From Paenibacillus vini (GTDB lineage: Bacteria; Bacillota; Bacilli; Paenibacillales; Paenibacillaceae), in NCBI RefSeq assembly GCF_018403325.1, contig NZ_BOSL01000018.1:39760-103759 (forward strand): a stretch of DNA of 64,000 nt. The letters run 5' to 3'. Numbering within the stretch: the first letter of the stretch is position 1; every line of letters starts with the position of its first letter. Both the position numbers and the translations under genes were made by a program. Positions 51,877 through 60,262 of the stretch are shown piece by piece. The notes under the pieces were generated by a model that was given only the letters and a program-made list of their open reading frames with translations, had not been told where the DNA came from and did no database searches.

Positions 51877-54246
51877 TTATTGCACGGAAATCAGATATGT
51901 GCTGCCTTGCTCCGCATAGAAACGGCCATCTTCGACCGGAACAGGCGATCCGTCCGACTTAACAACCGAAATTGCCTCATTGTAACGCAGAGTACACCAA
52001 CCGCTGCGGGAAGCGGTGATGCCGGCTTCCGTAAGACGGCCGTTCAGCCATGCGGCGCTAACGGTGTAGCCGCCTCTGGCCCGGAGTCCGATGACGCTGC
52101 CCGAAGACGACCAAGCCTTCGGCAGGGCAGGCAAAAGGTCGATACCGTTGTTGTGGCTCTGAACCAGCAATTCGGCGATGCCTGAAGTTCCTCCGAAGTT
52201 GCCGTCAATCTGGAATGGCGGATGATCATCAAACAGATTAGGATAGGTCGAACGGGACAGCAGCGTATTTACAAAACGGTATGCCGTTTCCCCGTCCCCC
52301 AGTCTGGCGTACAAGTTGATCAGCCACGCGCAGCTCCAGCCGGTATGTCCGCCCCCTTGGCTGATCCGGCTGTCCAGCGATTTGCGGACCGCTTCCGCCA
52401 GCTCCGGCGTTCCATCCGGTGTAATGGCATTTCCCGGATACAAGCCGTAAAGATGCGATACATGCCGATGCCCCGGTTCCGCTTCCACAAAATCCTCGCT
52501 CCATTCCCGCAGCCGGCCATCCGGCCCTATTTGCGGCTTCGCCATTCGCTCCATCGTTTCTTCCAGCAGTCGAGACCATTCCCGATCGGCACCAACAATT
52601 TCGGAAGCCAGAATACAATGGTTGAACAGCTCGCGGATCAGGAACAAATCCATAGTGGAGCCGGCCGATATGCTGCATGGCTCGCCGTCCGCCGTCAGAA
52701 ACTTGTTCTCCGGCGAGGTGGAAGGGGCTGTAGTCAATTCTCCGTTTGGTCCCGGAACAAGCCAACCCAGGCAAAACTCAGCCGCCCCTTTCAATAGGGG
52801 ATAAGCGGTTTCCCGCAAAAATTGTTCATCCTGCGTAAAGACATAATGTTCCCAAAGATGACGGCTAAGCCATACTCCGCCCATCGGCCAGAACGCCCAA
52901 CTGGCATCTCCGTCACTCGGTGTGGATGTCCGCCACAAATCCACATTGTGATGCGCGGTCCACCCTCCGGTTCCGTAATGAATCCTTGCGGTTCTTGCAC
53001 CGGTTTTGCTAAGATCGCCGATAAGATCAAACAAAGGTTCATGACACTCGCTTAAATTACAAACTTCTGCAGGCCAGTAGTTCATTTCCGTGTTTATATT
53101 CGTCGTATAGTTGCTGTTCCAAGGTGGCTGCATATGCGGATTCCAAATACCCTGCAGATGAGCCGGCTGTGTGCCGGGTCTGGAACTGGCCATCAGCAAG
53201 TATCTTCCGTACTGAAAATACAAAGCTTCAAGCCCAGGATCACTCTTCCCGGATTGATAGCGTACGAGACGTTCATCTGTGGGTAAAGAGGTTACGTCCT
53301 CTCCATCTAACTTTAAGTCCACCCGTCTGAACAGGCTCTCGTGATCTGCGATATGCCGCTTGCGAAGTTCATTGAATCCAAGCTGCTCGGCCGCATCGAG
53401 GGCAGCCGTGCACTTCCCGCTCACGATCTCCGCCGAACCGTTTCCCGGCATCACGTCGTACCCGGCGAAGTCAGTAGCCGCCGCTAGTAGCACGGTCACT
53501 GATTTCGCACCGCTTACTTGCGCCCGGCCGGATTCGTGCACAAGGGTTCCTCCATCATGATATATACGGATTTGCGCTTCAAAAGAAAGGCCCATCCCTT
53601 CCTCATACAAAACAGATTGAGGGTGATCCCCCCTATAATTGTCGGCAATATGGCTAGGTGCCCTACCGTTCATTTTCAGCCCGTTTCCTTCCGCCGTTTC
53701 GCTCCTTGTGTATCTTAAAGGCGAATCCAGCGAAATCGTTAAATCCAGTAAATCCTCCGAAGGAGAATCATATCTGAGCGCTAAAACTTGATCCGCCGCA
53801 CTAACGAACACCTCGCGCGTAAAGACGGCTTCTCCGCGGGAGTAACGGACCTCCGCTACTCCTGTTTCCAGGTCAAGCCCTCTATAGTATCCGGCAGATG
53901 CCATATCTCCATGGTGCTCCACCTTCAAGTTGCCTAAAGGCTGGTAAGACTCGGTCCGCCGGCCCAGCATCTTCGAGTTGATCAATGCTTCCGCCTCTTT
54001 ATATTTCCCGGAAAATATCAGTTCCCTTGCCTGGCCCAAATGCCGGAGAGCGTCGTAGTTTTGGGTGTCGCGCGGAAATCCCGACCATAAAGTATCCTCA
54101 TTAAGCGCTATCATTTCTGTACGGTCTCCCCCGTAAACCATTCCGCCAATCCGCCCGTTTCCGACTGGCAGAGCCTCTTCCCAGCGGGAAGCGGGCTGAT
54201 TATACCACAATCTCCATAATGACTTCTCTTTGTTCATATCCGGCAT
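51877..54246 (-). CDS. GH95 alpha-L-fucosidase, cytoplasmic
   Basis: About 789 residues from the ATG at 54246 (GGAGG eight bases upstream); an earlier in-frame ATG crosses a terminator hairpin. The GH95 N-terminal domain opens YNQPASRWEEALPVGNGRIGGMVYGG. The catalytic toroid shows the Asn-rich WNSNYTTNINTEMNYW (about residue 376), the acid Glu in STSPENKF (about 520), and the Asp in FQIDGNFGG (about 690). There is no signal peptide. Most characterised GH95 enzymes release alpha-1,2-linked L-fucose, the terminal sugar of xyloglucan F side chains, though some act on L-galactose. The set of neighbours supports fucosidase on imported oligosaccharides. Confidence 0.92.
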   Translation of the reverse strand: MPDMNKEKSLWRLWYNQPASRWEEALPVGNGRIGGMVYGGDRTEMIALNEDTLWSGFPRDTQNYDALRHLGQARELIFSGKYKEAEALINSKMLGRRTESYQPLGNLKVEHHGDMASAGYYRGLDLETGVAEVRYSRGEAVFTREVFVSAADQVLALRYDSPSEDLLDLTISLDSPLRYTRSETAEGNGLKMNGRAPSHIADNYRGDHPQSVLYEEGMGLSFEAQIRIYHDGGTLVHESGRAQVSGAKSVTVLLAAATDFAGYDVMPGNGSAEIVSGKCTAALDAAEQLGFNELRKRHIADHESLFRRVDLKLDGEDVTSLPTDERLVRYQSGKSDPGLEALYFQYGRYLLMASSRPGTQPAHLQGIWNPHMQPPWNSNYTTNINTEMNYWPAEVCNLSECHEPLFDLIGDLSKTGARTARIHYGTGGWTAHHNVDLWRTSTPSDGDASWAFWPMGGVWLSRHLWEHYVFTQDEQFLRETAYPLLKGAAEFCLGWLVPGPNGELTTAPSTSPENKFLTADGEPCSISAGSTMDLFLIRELFNHCILASEIVGADREWSRLLEETMERMAKPQIGPDGRLREWSEDFVEAEPGHRHVSHLYGLYPGNAITPDGTPELAEAVRKSLDSRISQGGGHTGWSCAWLINLYARLGDGETAYRFVNTLLSRSTYPNLFDDHPPFQIDGNFGGTSGIAELLVQSHNNGIDLLPALPKAWSSSGSVIGLRARGGYTVSAAWLNGRLTEAGITASRSGWCTLRYNEAISVVKSDGSPVPVEDGRFYAEQGSTYLISVQ

Positions 54247-54275
54247 CTCTACTGCCTCCCATCCATAACTTAGAG

Positions 54276-54306
54276 AAAAAGGCCCGAGCAAACTGCGGGC
54301 CTTTTT
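54276..54306 (-). terminator. Terminator after the solute-binding lipoprotein gene
   Basis: AAAAAGGCCCG and CGGGCCTTTTT form an 11-bp stem with a 9-base loop, 34 bases after the binding-protein stop and before the GH95 start. Confidence 0.92.
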
Positions 54307-54340
54307 CCTGTTCAACCTATTTAGTTCTTATAATAGCTGA

Positions 54341-56074
54341 TTACTTAACTTCTTTGCCAGTGAACAAAGATACTCTCTTCTTCACAAGCTCAGTGTATTC
54401 AGCTTCCATTTTTTCCGCACCGGCTTTATCCAATTCAACCAGGAATGCGTCGTAAACCTTGTCGAAATCAGTCGTTTTAGCAAGAACTGCTTCCGGAATA
54501 CGCTTGCGGATGATGTCTTGTGTTTTTTGGAAAATCACTTGATAGTCACCGTCTGTAGGAACCGGCATGTTGTACAGCGCGCCCCATTCTTTAGCAGGGA
54601 ATGCATCTTCAGCCGGGAACAGATCTTTCCAAGTCGTAGCGTTGTAAGCTTTCAATGTTTCTTTTTCAGCTTCAGTGTAACCAGCAACGATTTGATCCGG
54701 GAAGTTAGTTGTATAGTAGTTGCCTGTGGAATCCTTCACGCCGTCGCCATAGAATGGCGCCAGAACTCTATACTGACCGATACCGGATTCTTTAGTAAAG
54801 TTGGTCGAATCATTTACTTTTCTGTCTTGAATGTCGGCAGGAACTACACGTGTTCCATTCTCATCTACAGTGTAATGCTTGCCTTCAACGCCCCACATTC
54901 TGAGCACTTGACCTTCATCGGAAGCAAGCCAGTCAATGAATTTGATCGCGCGAACCGGGTCTTTACATTCCGTAGTAATAGCGATACCGTATCCGTCCAG
55001 ACCTGCAGTTTGGAAGGAATGATCTTCATAGTCTTCCGACAGAGTTACTGGGAAGTGAGCGTAAGTGGATTCGTCTTTTCCAGCTGTTTTCAGAGCGTTC
55101 TCTGCATCTTGGTATCCCCACTCTTGGTCGATCAGACCAAGAACGCGGCCGCTGGCAATTTTCGCTTTGTATTGGTCGTCTTTTTGTACGAAAGTATCTT
55201 TGTCGAGCAGACCTTCATTGTACATATGGTTCAACCAACGGAAATATTCTTTCTCTTCAGGACGTTTGTAGTGCAATTTTGCTTCATAGGTTTGTGGATC
55301 AACAAAGTACTCGCCGTCATCCGGTGCTCCCGTAGCAATGAACGCCGGATTCGTTACGGTGATCATAATTCTCCAGTCATCCGCGTTCAAAGTGAGCGGG
55401 ATGTTTGGCTGACCGTCCGTAGTCGGGTTCTTTTCCATATATTGTTTCAAAACATTTTCAAAGTCTTGAACGGTACGAACTTTCGGGTAGCCAAGCTCTT
55501 TCAACACGCGCTGCTGGATTTCAAAACCGCCGCCAGCATCAAAGTTCTGTTGATCAACCCCGACATTCGTCGTAATTTGATAAATCGCTGGATCTTCGTT
55601 GCTGTATTTCAGACGATTCATATTTTCGCCGATAACCTTTTTAATGTTTGGAGCATGCTCTTCAATCAAATCGGTCAAATCCAGAACAAGTCCGGCGTCA
55701 ATCAGCTTACCGATTTCATTCTTTGCAAAAATGATGTCCGGAACGTCGCCACTCGCAGCCATCAAAGCGATTTTGCTTTGTCCGCCGCCGCTGCCTACGT
55801 CATATTCTGCATCCAGCGTTACGCCGGTTTTTTCAGTGATGACTTTACCCACATCATCCTTCATGTTGTTCCAGTTCGGGCTGGCATCAGCGCCGAAGAA
55901 AGTGAAAGTGACTGGGCTCGTATCTTCAGCCTTTTGTTCATTTTGTGTGTTACCCGAATTGCCAGTGTTACCAGCCGCGTTGTTCTTGTCGTTACCGGAA
56001 TTTCCGCAACCGCCGACGAGTAATGTGCTTGCCAACAAGATCGCAGCAAAGGCCTTAGGACTCTTCCAACTCAT
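54341..56074 (-). CDS. Extracellular solute-binding lipoprotein (LplA family)
   Basis: The protein has 577 residues from the ATG at 56074 (AAGGGGGAAC upstream). The lipobox VGGC places the lipid-modified Cys near residue 23, followed by an Asn/Gly-rich spacer. The family 1 binding fold covers the rest, with a size (about 550 residues) typical for LplA-type binders of large oligosaccharides. It lies downstream of two permease genes and a YesM-type kinase. It should deliver the glycans cut by the SLH enzyme to the permeases; the ligand identity is inferred from the locus. Confidence 0.93.
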   Translation of the reverse strand: MSWKSPKAFAAILLASTLLVGGCGNSGNDKNNAAGNTGNSGNTQNEQKAEDTSPVTFTFFGADASPNWNNMKDDVGKVITEKTGVTLDAEYDVGSGGGQSKIALMAASGDVPDIIFAKNEIGKLIDAGLVLDLTDLIEEHAPNIKKVIGENMNRLKYSNEDPAIYQITTNVGVDQQNFDAGGGFEIQQRVLKELGYPKVRTVQDFENVLKQYMEKNPTTDGQPNIPLTLNADDWRIMITVTNPAFIATGAPDDGEYFVDPQTYEAKLHYKRPEEKEYFRWLNHMYNEGLLDKDTFVQKDDQYKAKIASGRVLGLIDQEWGYQDAENALKTAGKDESTYAHFPVTLSEDYEDHSFQTAGLDGYGIAITTECKDPVRAIKFIDWLASDEGQVLRMWGVEGKHYTVDENGTRVVPADIQDRKVNDSTNFTKESGIGQYRVLAPFYGDGVKDSTGNYYTTNFPDQIVAGYTEAEKETLKAYNATTWKDLFPAEDAFPAKEWGALYNMPVPTDGDYQVIFQKTQDIIRKRIPEAVLAKTTDFDKVYDAFLVELDKAGAEKMEAEYTELVKKRVSLFTGKEVK

Positions 56075-56117
56075 TTCTAGTTCCCCCTTGTAATAAATAA
56101 TAAAGCTATATTGTATA

Positions 56118-56132
56118 ACAGGTAAAACCTGT
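56118..56132. promoter_or_regulatory. Perfect dyad upstream of the binding-protein gene
   Basis: ACAGGT-AAA-ACCTGT is a 6-bp perfect dyad 44 bases before the ATG at 56074, next to TATACAAT (minus strand), a possible -10 box. It may mark an internal promoter with an operator. Confidence 0.4.
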
Positions 56133-56264
56133 AAATACCAAACCAAAACAACTAAACTTTGTTAATAAGAGCGCGTTCATTTGAATAGACAAGTCATCTC
56201 TTGCCTGAGCATTTTAAGTAAGGGCTTTCAACGAAAGCTTAAAAAAAGATTTTCCGATTCAGCC

Positions 56265-56292
56265 CGCCGTACCGGTTGCTGCCGGCACGGCG
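56265..56292 (-). promoter_or_regulatory. Intercistronic hairpin between permease and binding-protein genes
   Basis: CGCCGT and ACGGCG, with inner CCGG/CCGG pairing, form a GC-rich stem. The minus strand continues with ATCTTTTTTT about 18 bases later. It may be a weak terminator or an RNA stability element that lets binding-protein mRNA differ in amount from the permease mRNA. Confidence 0.45.
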
Positions 56293-56332
56293 AAACTGTT
56301 CATGCTTGTTACTGCTGTTCCGTTATGGAAGG

Positions 56333-57238
56333 TTAAGCTTTAACTGCGCCCAACGTCATACCGGATACAAAGTACCGCTGTAAGAACGGATAAACAATCA
56401 AGATCGGAAGTGTTACGACTATGGTAATCGCCATTTTAATCGATTCCGGTGAAATCTGAGCCATCTGATTCGCCAAGTCGTTCGCATTCGTCATCGCCGA
56501 ACCTTGGTTCGTGCTGGCCAGAACCTTCATCAATTCGTATTGCAAGGTAGTCAAGTGAGGTTTATTCCCGTTGTACAGATAGGTATCAAACCAGGAATTC
56601 CACTGTCCGACTGCAAGGAACAAGGCGATGGTCGCAAGCACCGGCTTACAGAGTGGAAGAATAACTTTGTAATAAATCGTAAAGTCATTGGCACCGTCCA
56701 ATTTGGCCGACTCTTGCAGAGCGTATGGAAGCCCGTCAATGAAGGAACGGATGATGAATACGTTAAATGCGCTGACAATACCAGGCAAAATGTATATCCA
56801 GAACGTTCCGATCAGATCCAGATGCCGCATCAACATATAAGTCGGTACAAGTCCTCCGGAGAAATACATCGTCAGTGCAAGAAACGTGGAAACAAATTTC
56901 CGGGATTTAAAATCCGGTCGGCTTAACGTATACGCCAGCATTGAGGCACTAATCAAGCCTAACACTGTACCGGATACCGTACGAAGAATCGTAACTTTAA
57001 AACCTTGAATCAGGCCGGTGTATCCAAAGATCGTTTTATAGTTTTCCAAAGTGAATTCCCGCGGCCAAAGATAGATGCCGCCACGGACCGTGTCTGTCGA
57101 ATCGTTCAACGAAATCGCAAGCACGTTCAGGAAAGGATATAAAGTAATGATCAAGATAATGGCCATAACGATTACGTTGACAGTGTCGAATACTTTATCG
57201 GATCTTGTAGCGTTAAAAGCTTTTGAGTTTGTCGCCAT
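56333..57238 (-). CDS. Carbohydrate ABC transporter permease (LplC/YtcP type)
   Basis: A 301-residue six-helix permease. The EAA-loop equivalent is LQESAKLDGANDFTIYYKVILPLCKP near residue 180-205. A cytoplasmic N-terminus of about 20 residues precedes the first helix (VIVMAIILIITLYPFLNVLAI). It lies 16 bases after its partner permease. As in the first importer, no ATPase gene is present, so a shared ATPase is expected. Confidence 0.93.
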   Translation of the reverse strand: MATNSKAFNATRSDKVFDTVNVIVMAIILIITLYPFLNVLAISLNDSTDTVRGGIYLWPREFTLENYKTIFGYTGLIQGFKVTILRTVSGTVLGLISASMLAYTLSRPDFKSRKFVSTFLALTMYFSGGLVPTYMLMRHLDLIGTFWIYILPGIVSAFNVFIIRSFIDGLPYALQESAKLDGANDFTIYYKVILPLCKPVLATIALFLAVGQWNSWFDTYLYNGNKPHLTTLQYELMKVLASTNQGSAMTNANDLANQMAQISPESIKMAITIVVTLPILIVYPFLQRYFVSGMTLGAVKA

Positions 57239-57254
57239 TTTGTCCCCTCCCCCT

Positions 57255-58235
57255 CTACATGATGCTTTCTTTCGTCGTTTTCTTCATGATGCCGTTTGCC
57301 GTGAGCAAGAGAATAATGCTTACGACGGAGGTGAACATACTGATCGCCGTTCCGTAGGAGAAGCGACTGATGTTTATACCATAATTCAAAGCATACAAAT
57401 CCAATACTTCGGAATAATCTTTTACCAGCGCATTTTGCAACTGGAACTGTTTCTCGAAGCCGATACCGATCAGGTGACCAATCGACATAATCAGCAGTAC
57501 GGATATCGTAGTTCGAATGCCCGGAAGCGTAATATTCCATATTTGTCTGAAACGTCCCGCTCCATCCACGCGGGAAGCCTCGTAGAGTTCTTTGTCAATC
57601 CCTGTGATCGCAGCCAGGTAGATAATGGCGTTCCAGCCGGTCTCTTTCCATATATCGGAAGCGGTTACAATACCCCAAAACCATTTCCCTTCAGCCATGA
57701 ATTGTATCGGCTCGTTAATAATATGCAATGACAGTAGAAGTTCGTTAACGATCCCGCCGTCAATCGAGAGCATTTTGGTAATGATACCTCCGACGACGAC
57801 CCAGGATACAAAGTGCGGCAGATAAGACACCGTTTGAACCGTACGTTTGAAAATACTTCCCCTGAGCTCGTTCAGGAATACCGCGAAAAAGATCGGTACG
57901 ATAAATCCAAAGATCAATCCCATAAGACTCATGGCTAATGTGTTTCTTAATACCAGATAGAATCTTTCGTCTTGGAACAAGTCCACAAAGTTTTTCATTC
58001 CAACCCATTTTTGTTCTGAAAAAGACTTGGACGGTTTATAGTTCTGGAATGCCATCGTCCAGCCCCAGATCGGTAAATAATTAAATACAAACAACCAAAT
58101 TACGAATGGCAAGGACATCAGGTATAAATATTTTTGTTGAACTATACTTTGCCACATTCCTTGCTTCCGCTTTTTTGGCGGCTTAGGGGTTACGCTTACA
58201 TTTCTAGTTCCAGGTTTTTCTGAGAGCGTTTCCAT
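57255..58235 (-). CDS. Carbohydrate ABC transporter permease (LplB/YteP type)
   Basis: A 326-residue permease with a basic cytoplasmic N-terminus (PKPPKKRKQGMWQSIVQQKYLY) and six membrane helices. The EAA loop is LYEASRVDGAGRFRQIWNITLPGIR near residue 215-240. It starts 93 bases downstream of the kinase gene. LplB/YteP-type permeases partner with long LplA-type binding proteins for plant oligosaccharides, which agrees with the gene order here. Confidence 0.93.
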   Translation of the reverse strand: METLSEKPGTRNVSVTPKPPKKRKQGMWQSIVQQKYLYLMSLPFVIWLFVFNYLPIWGWTMAFQNYKPSKSFSEQKWVGMKNFVDLFQDERFYLVLRNTLAMSLMGLIFGFIVPIFFAVFLNELRGSIFKRTVQTVSYLPHFVSWVVVGGIITKMLSIDGGIVNELLLSLHIINEPIQFMAEGKWFWGIVTASDIWKETGWNAIIYLAAITGIDKELYEASRVDGAGRFRQIWNITLPGIRTTISVLLIMSIGHLIGIGFEKQFQLQNALVKDYSEVLDLYALNYGINISRFSYGTAISMFTSVVSIILLLTANGIMKKTTKESIM

Positions 58236-58262
58236 CTGTCCAATCCCCCCTTCTCTGCTATA

Positions 58263-58277
58263 CCTTTATGATAAAGG
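58263..58277. promoter_or_regulatory. 15-bp palindrome upstream of the permease genes
   Basis: CCTTTAT-G-ATAAAGG is a perfect palindrome 28 bases before the LplB-type ATG, in the short gap after the kinase gene. It could be an operator or a small RNA stem. Confidence 0.35.
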
Positions 58278-58328
58278 AACGAGGGGATTGGAAATACCCG
58301 ATAGATTTGAGAGAAAACCATATAAAAA

Positions 58329-60107
58329 TTAGACATTAACCGGAATCGTAAAGGAAAACTCCGTTCCGCGGCCATATTCACTGAAGATTTTCAGCCCATG
58401 CTCTTCTCCATAGGACAGTACTAGTCTTTGGTGGACGTTGCGCAGCCCGATCCGGTTGTTCTCGGATTCGTCCGGACTTGAAATCGAATGGATCACCTCG
58501 TCAAGCCGCTGCGGAGTCATCCCTAAACCGTTATCTCGTATTCGAATGACTAGAAGTTCGCCATTAAATTGAATATCGACATTTACTTCCACGCCGTCTT
58601 CCTTATCCTCTACCCCGTGAACTACCGCATTCTCTACCAAAGGTTGAATGATTAATGGAGGAATCCGGATCTCCTGCGCTTGCGGATCAATATTCAACTC
58701 GTATTTCAATCGATCCTCATAACGGAATTTCTGGATTTCCAAATAGGAACGCACCATTTCGATCTCTTCCTTAATAGGCGTACTCTCTCTGCCGACTTCA
58801 AGATTTTTGCGCATTAAACGACCCAGCAAGCGGACGACATTCGCAATTTCCTTTTCACCCTTCATATGAGCATTCATCCGAATCGACTCCAGGGCATTAA
58901 AAAGGAAGTGCGGGTTAATTTGGCTGGCCATCATTTTCAGCTTGATCTCACGTTGAGCGATCTCCAGCGCCGTATTCTGCTCCGTTTTCTCCACAACCTG
59001 ATTCATCAGGCTGCGAATGCTTTCGACCATGTAGTTAAACTGCCGTGATAACTGGCCGATCTCGTCATTTCCGTCGATTCGGGAGACTACATTTAAATCG
59101 CCAAGGGCCAAGCGGTTCAAATGTCGGCTAAGCCGCAGCAACCGATTGGAAGTCAGAAATGAAACAATATAAACAAACGCAAGGGCGATCAGCAAAACAA
59201 GCAGAATGATGACCAAACCGATCAAACTGACCTTGTTCGCATCCTTGACGATAGATTCCGTACTGAAAACGGATACGACTCTTAGCCCGTTGATGCTATT
59301 TTCCGGAATAAGTTCATCCACGATCATATAGGAAGGTTCGCCTTTAATGTTGAGCTTGTGAGTCCCTTTTTCCAATTGACTCAGGTCAACGCCGAAATCG
59401 AGACTTTCAAGCGTTTTACCGACAAAGCTGGAGTCCTTGGCGGCTACTACGTTTCCCGCTTCATCCGCAATCAGCGTTTCAAACGGTTCCTGGAGCAACA
59501 TACGATTTAATTCATTCTGATCGAGAGAGACCATTAGTACTCCGCTTGTCCGGCGTTCCGGAAAAGGCAGTTGTCTTATGAGACTAAGCTTTCGTACCGG
59601 AATGGGTTCATTATCATCGATATAAGTCCAGATCAAGCTTTTTGTGGACATCGCCTGCTGATACCAATGCGTTTTACTAGTATTTTCATCGATCGGGATC
59701 AGTTCCAGGTTATTGATTAAGGTCTGGTTGTCGTAATAAAAACGTACGCCGGCAATCTCCCGGTAAGTACGTTTGAATCTCGTAAACTCGTCATAATTCA
59801 GGTAAGCCTTTGTTAATTCCAGCACGCTTTCATAACGGGTAGTGACCATTCTCTCCAGATCCTTGTCAAGCAATAAGGTGTTCGACACATCCATCGGTAT
59901 GCGCAGCAAGTTGCCAAGTTGAGATTTAGTCTTCTCAACATTATTGGTCGCCTGATCAATCGCCCGGTCCATCGCCTGGGAACGGAAATAGCTAACCACT
60001 CCTCCGCCAACAATCATGACGGGAATCATGACAACGAGAATGTAGGAAATAATGAGCTTGTGCTTGAGCTTGAAGTTGTTCGTGACTTGTACGACTTTTC
60101 TAAACAT
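58329..60107 (-). CDS. YesM-type sensor histidine kinase
   Basis: The protein has 592 residues from the ATG at 60107 (GGGAGGGG upstream); earlier in-frame starts overlap hairpins. One membrane helix (about 18-40), a long extracellular sensor region (about 41-280), a second helix (about 290-315) and a HAMP domain precede the His_kinase domain, with the phosphorylated His in INPHFLFNALES near residue 400. The ATPase N-box is PLVENAVVHG, with DNGLGM further on. YesM kinases normally pair with an adjacent YesN-type AraC response regulator, and none is present here. It likely senses extracellular oligosaccharides. Confidence 0.93.
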   Translation of the reverse strand: MFRKVVQVTNNFKLKHKLIISYILVVMIPVMIVGGGVVSYFRSQAMDRAIDQATNNVEKTKSQLGNLLRIPMDVSNTLLLDKDLERMVTTRYESVLELTKAYLNYDEFTRFKRTYREIAGVRFYYDNQTLINNLELIPIDENTSKTHWYQQAMSTKSLIWTYIDDNEPIPVRKLSLIRQLPFPERRTSGVLMVSLDQNELNRMLLQEPFETLIADEAGNVVAAKDSSFVGKTLESLDFGVDLSQLEKGTHKLNIKGEPSYMIVDELIPENSINGLRVVSVFSTESIVKDANKVSLIGLVIILLVLLIALAFVYIVSFLTSNRLLRLSRHLNRLALGDLNVVSRIDGNDEIGQLSRQFNYMVESIRSLMNQVVEKTEQNTALEIAQREIKLKMMASQINPHFLFNALESIRMNAHMKGEKEIANVVRLLGRLMRKNLEVGRESTPIKEEIEMVRSYLEIQKFRYEDRLKYELNIDPQAQEIRIPPLIIQPLVENAVVHGVEDKEDGVEVNVDIQFNGELLVIRIRDNGLGMTPQRLDEVIHSISSPDESENNRIGLRNVHQRLVLSYGEEHGLKIFSEYGRGTEFSFTIPVNV

Positions 60108-60163
60108 GTCTGCCCCTCCCTGACCTCGGGTTACCATAACGGAGATCTCCGTAAAAACCGAAT

Positions 60164-60219
60164 ATCCCCGACTCTTTGACAAGCGGGGATCATTCGGGCC
60201 GCGTCCGCACGGCGGACGC
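60164..60219 (-). terminator. Two consecutive hairpins downstream of the GH31 gene
   Basis: GCGTCCGC/GCGGACGC (60201-60219) and ATCCCCG/CGGGGAT (60164-60190) are perfect stems in a row between the GH31 stop and the kinase start. The minus strand then reads ATTCGGTTTTTACGG, a poor T-tract, so termination is probably partial. Confidence 0.55.
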
Positions 60220-60262
60220 ATTAGCTTAATATTAGTTTATTGCTCCGTCAGGGGCAACACGG

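Noticed and set aside
54518-56023. Open frame of 501 codons on the plus strand opposite the binding lipoprotein gene
   Set aside because: Antisense to a well-supported LplA-type gene, with a Cys/Phe/Val-rich composition typical of a shadow frame.
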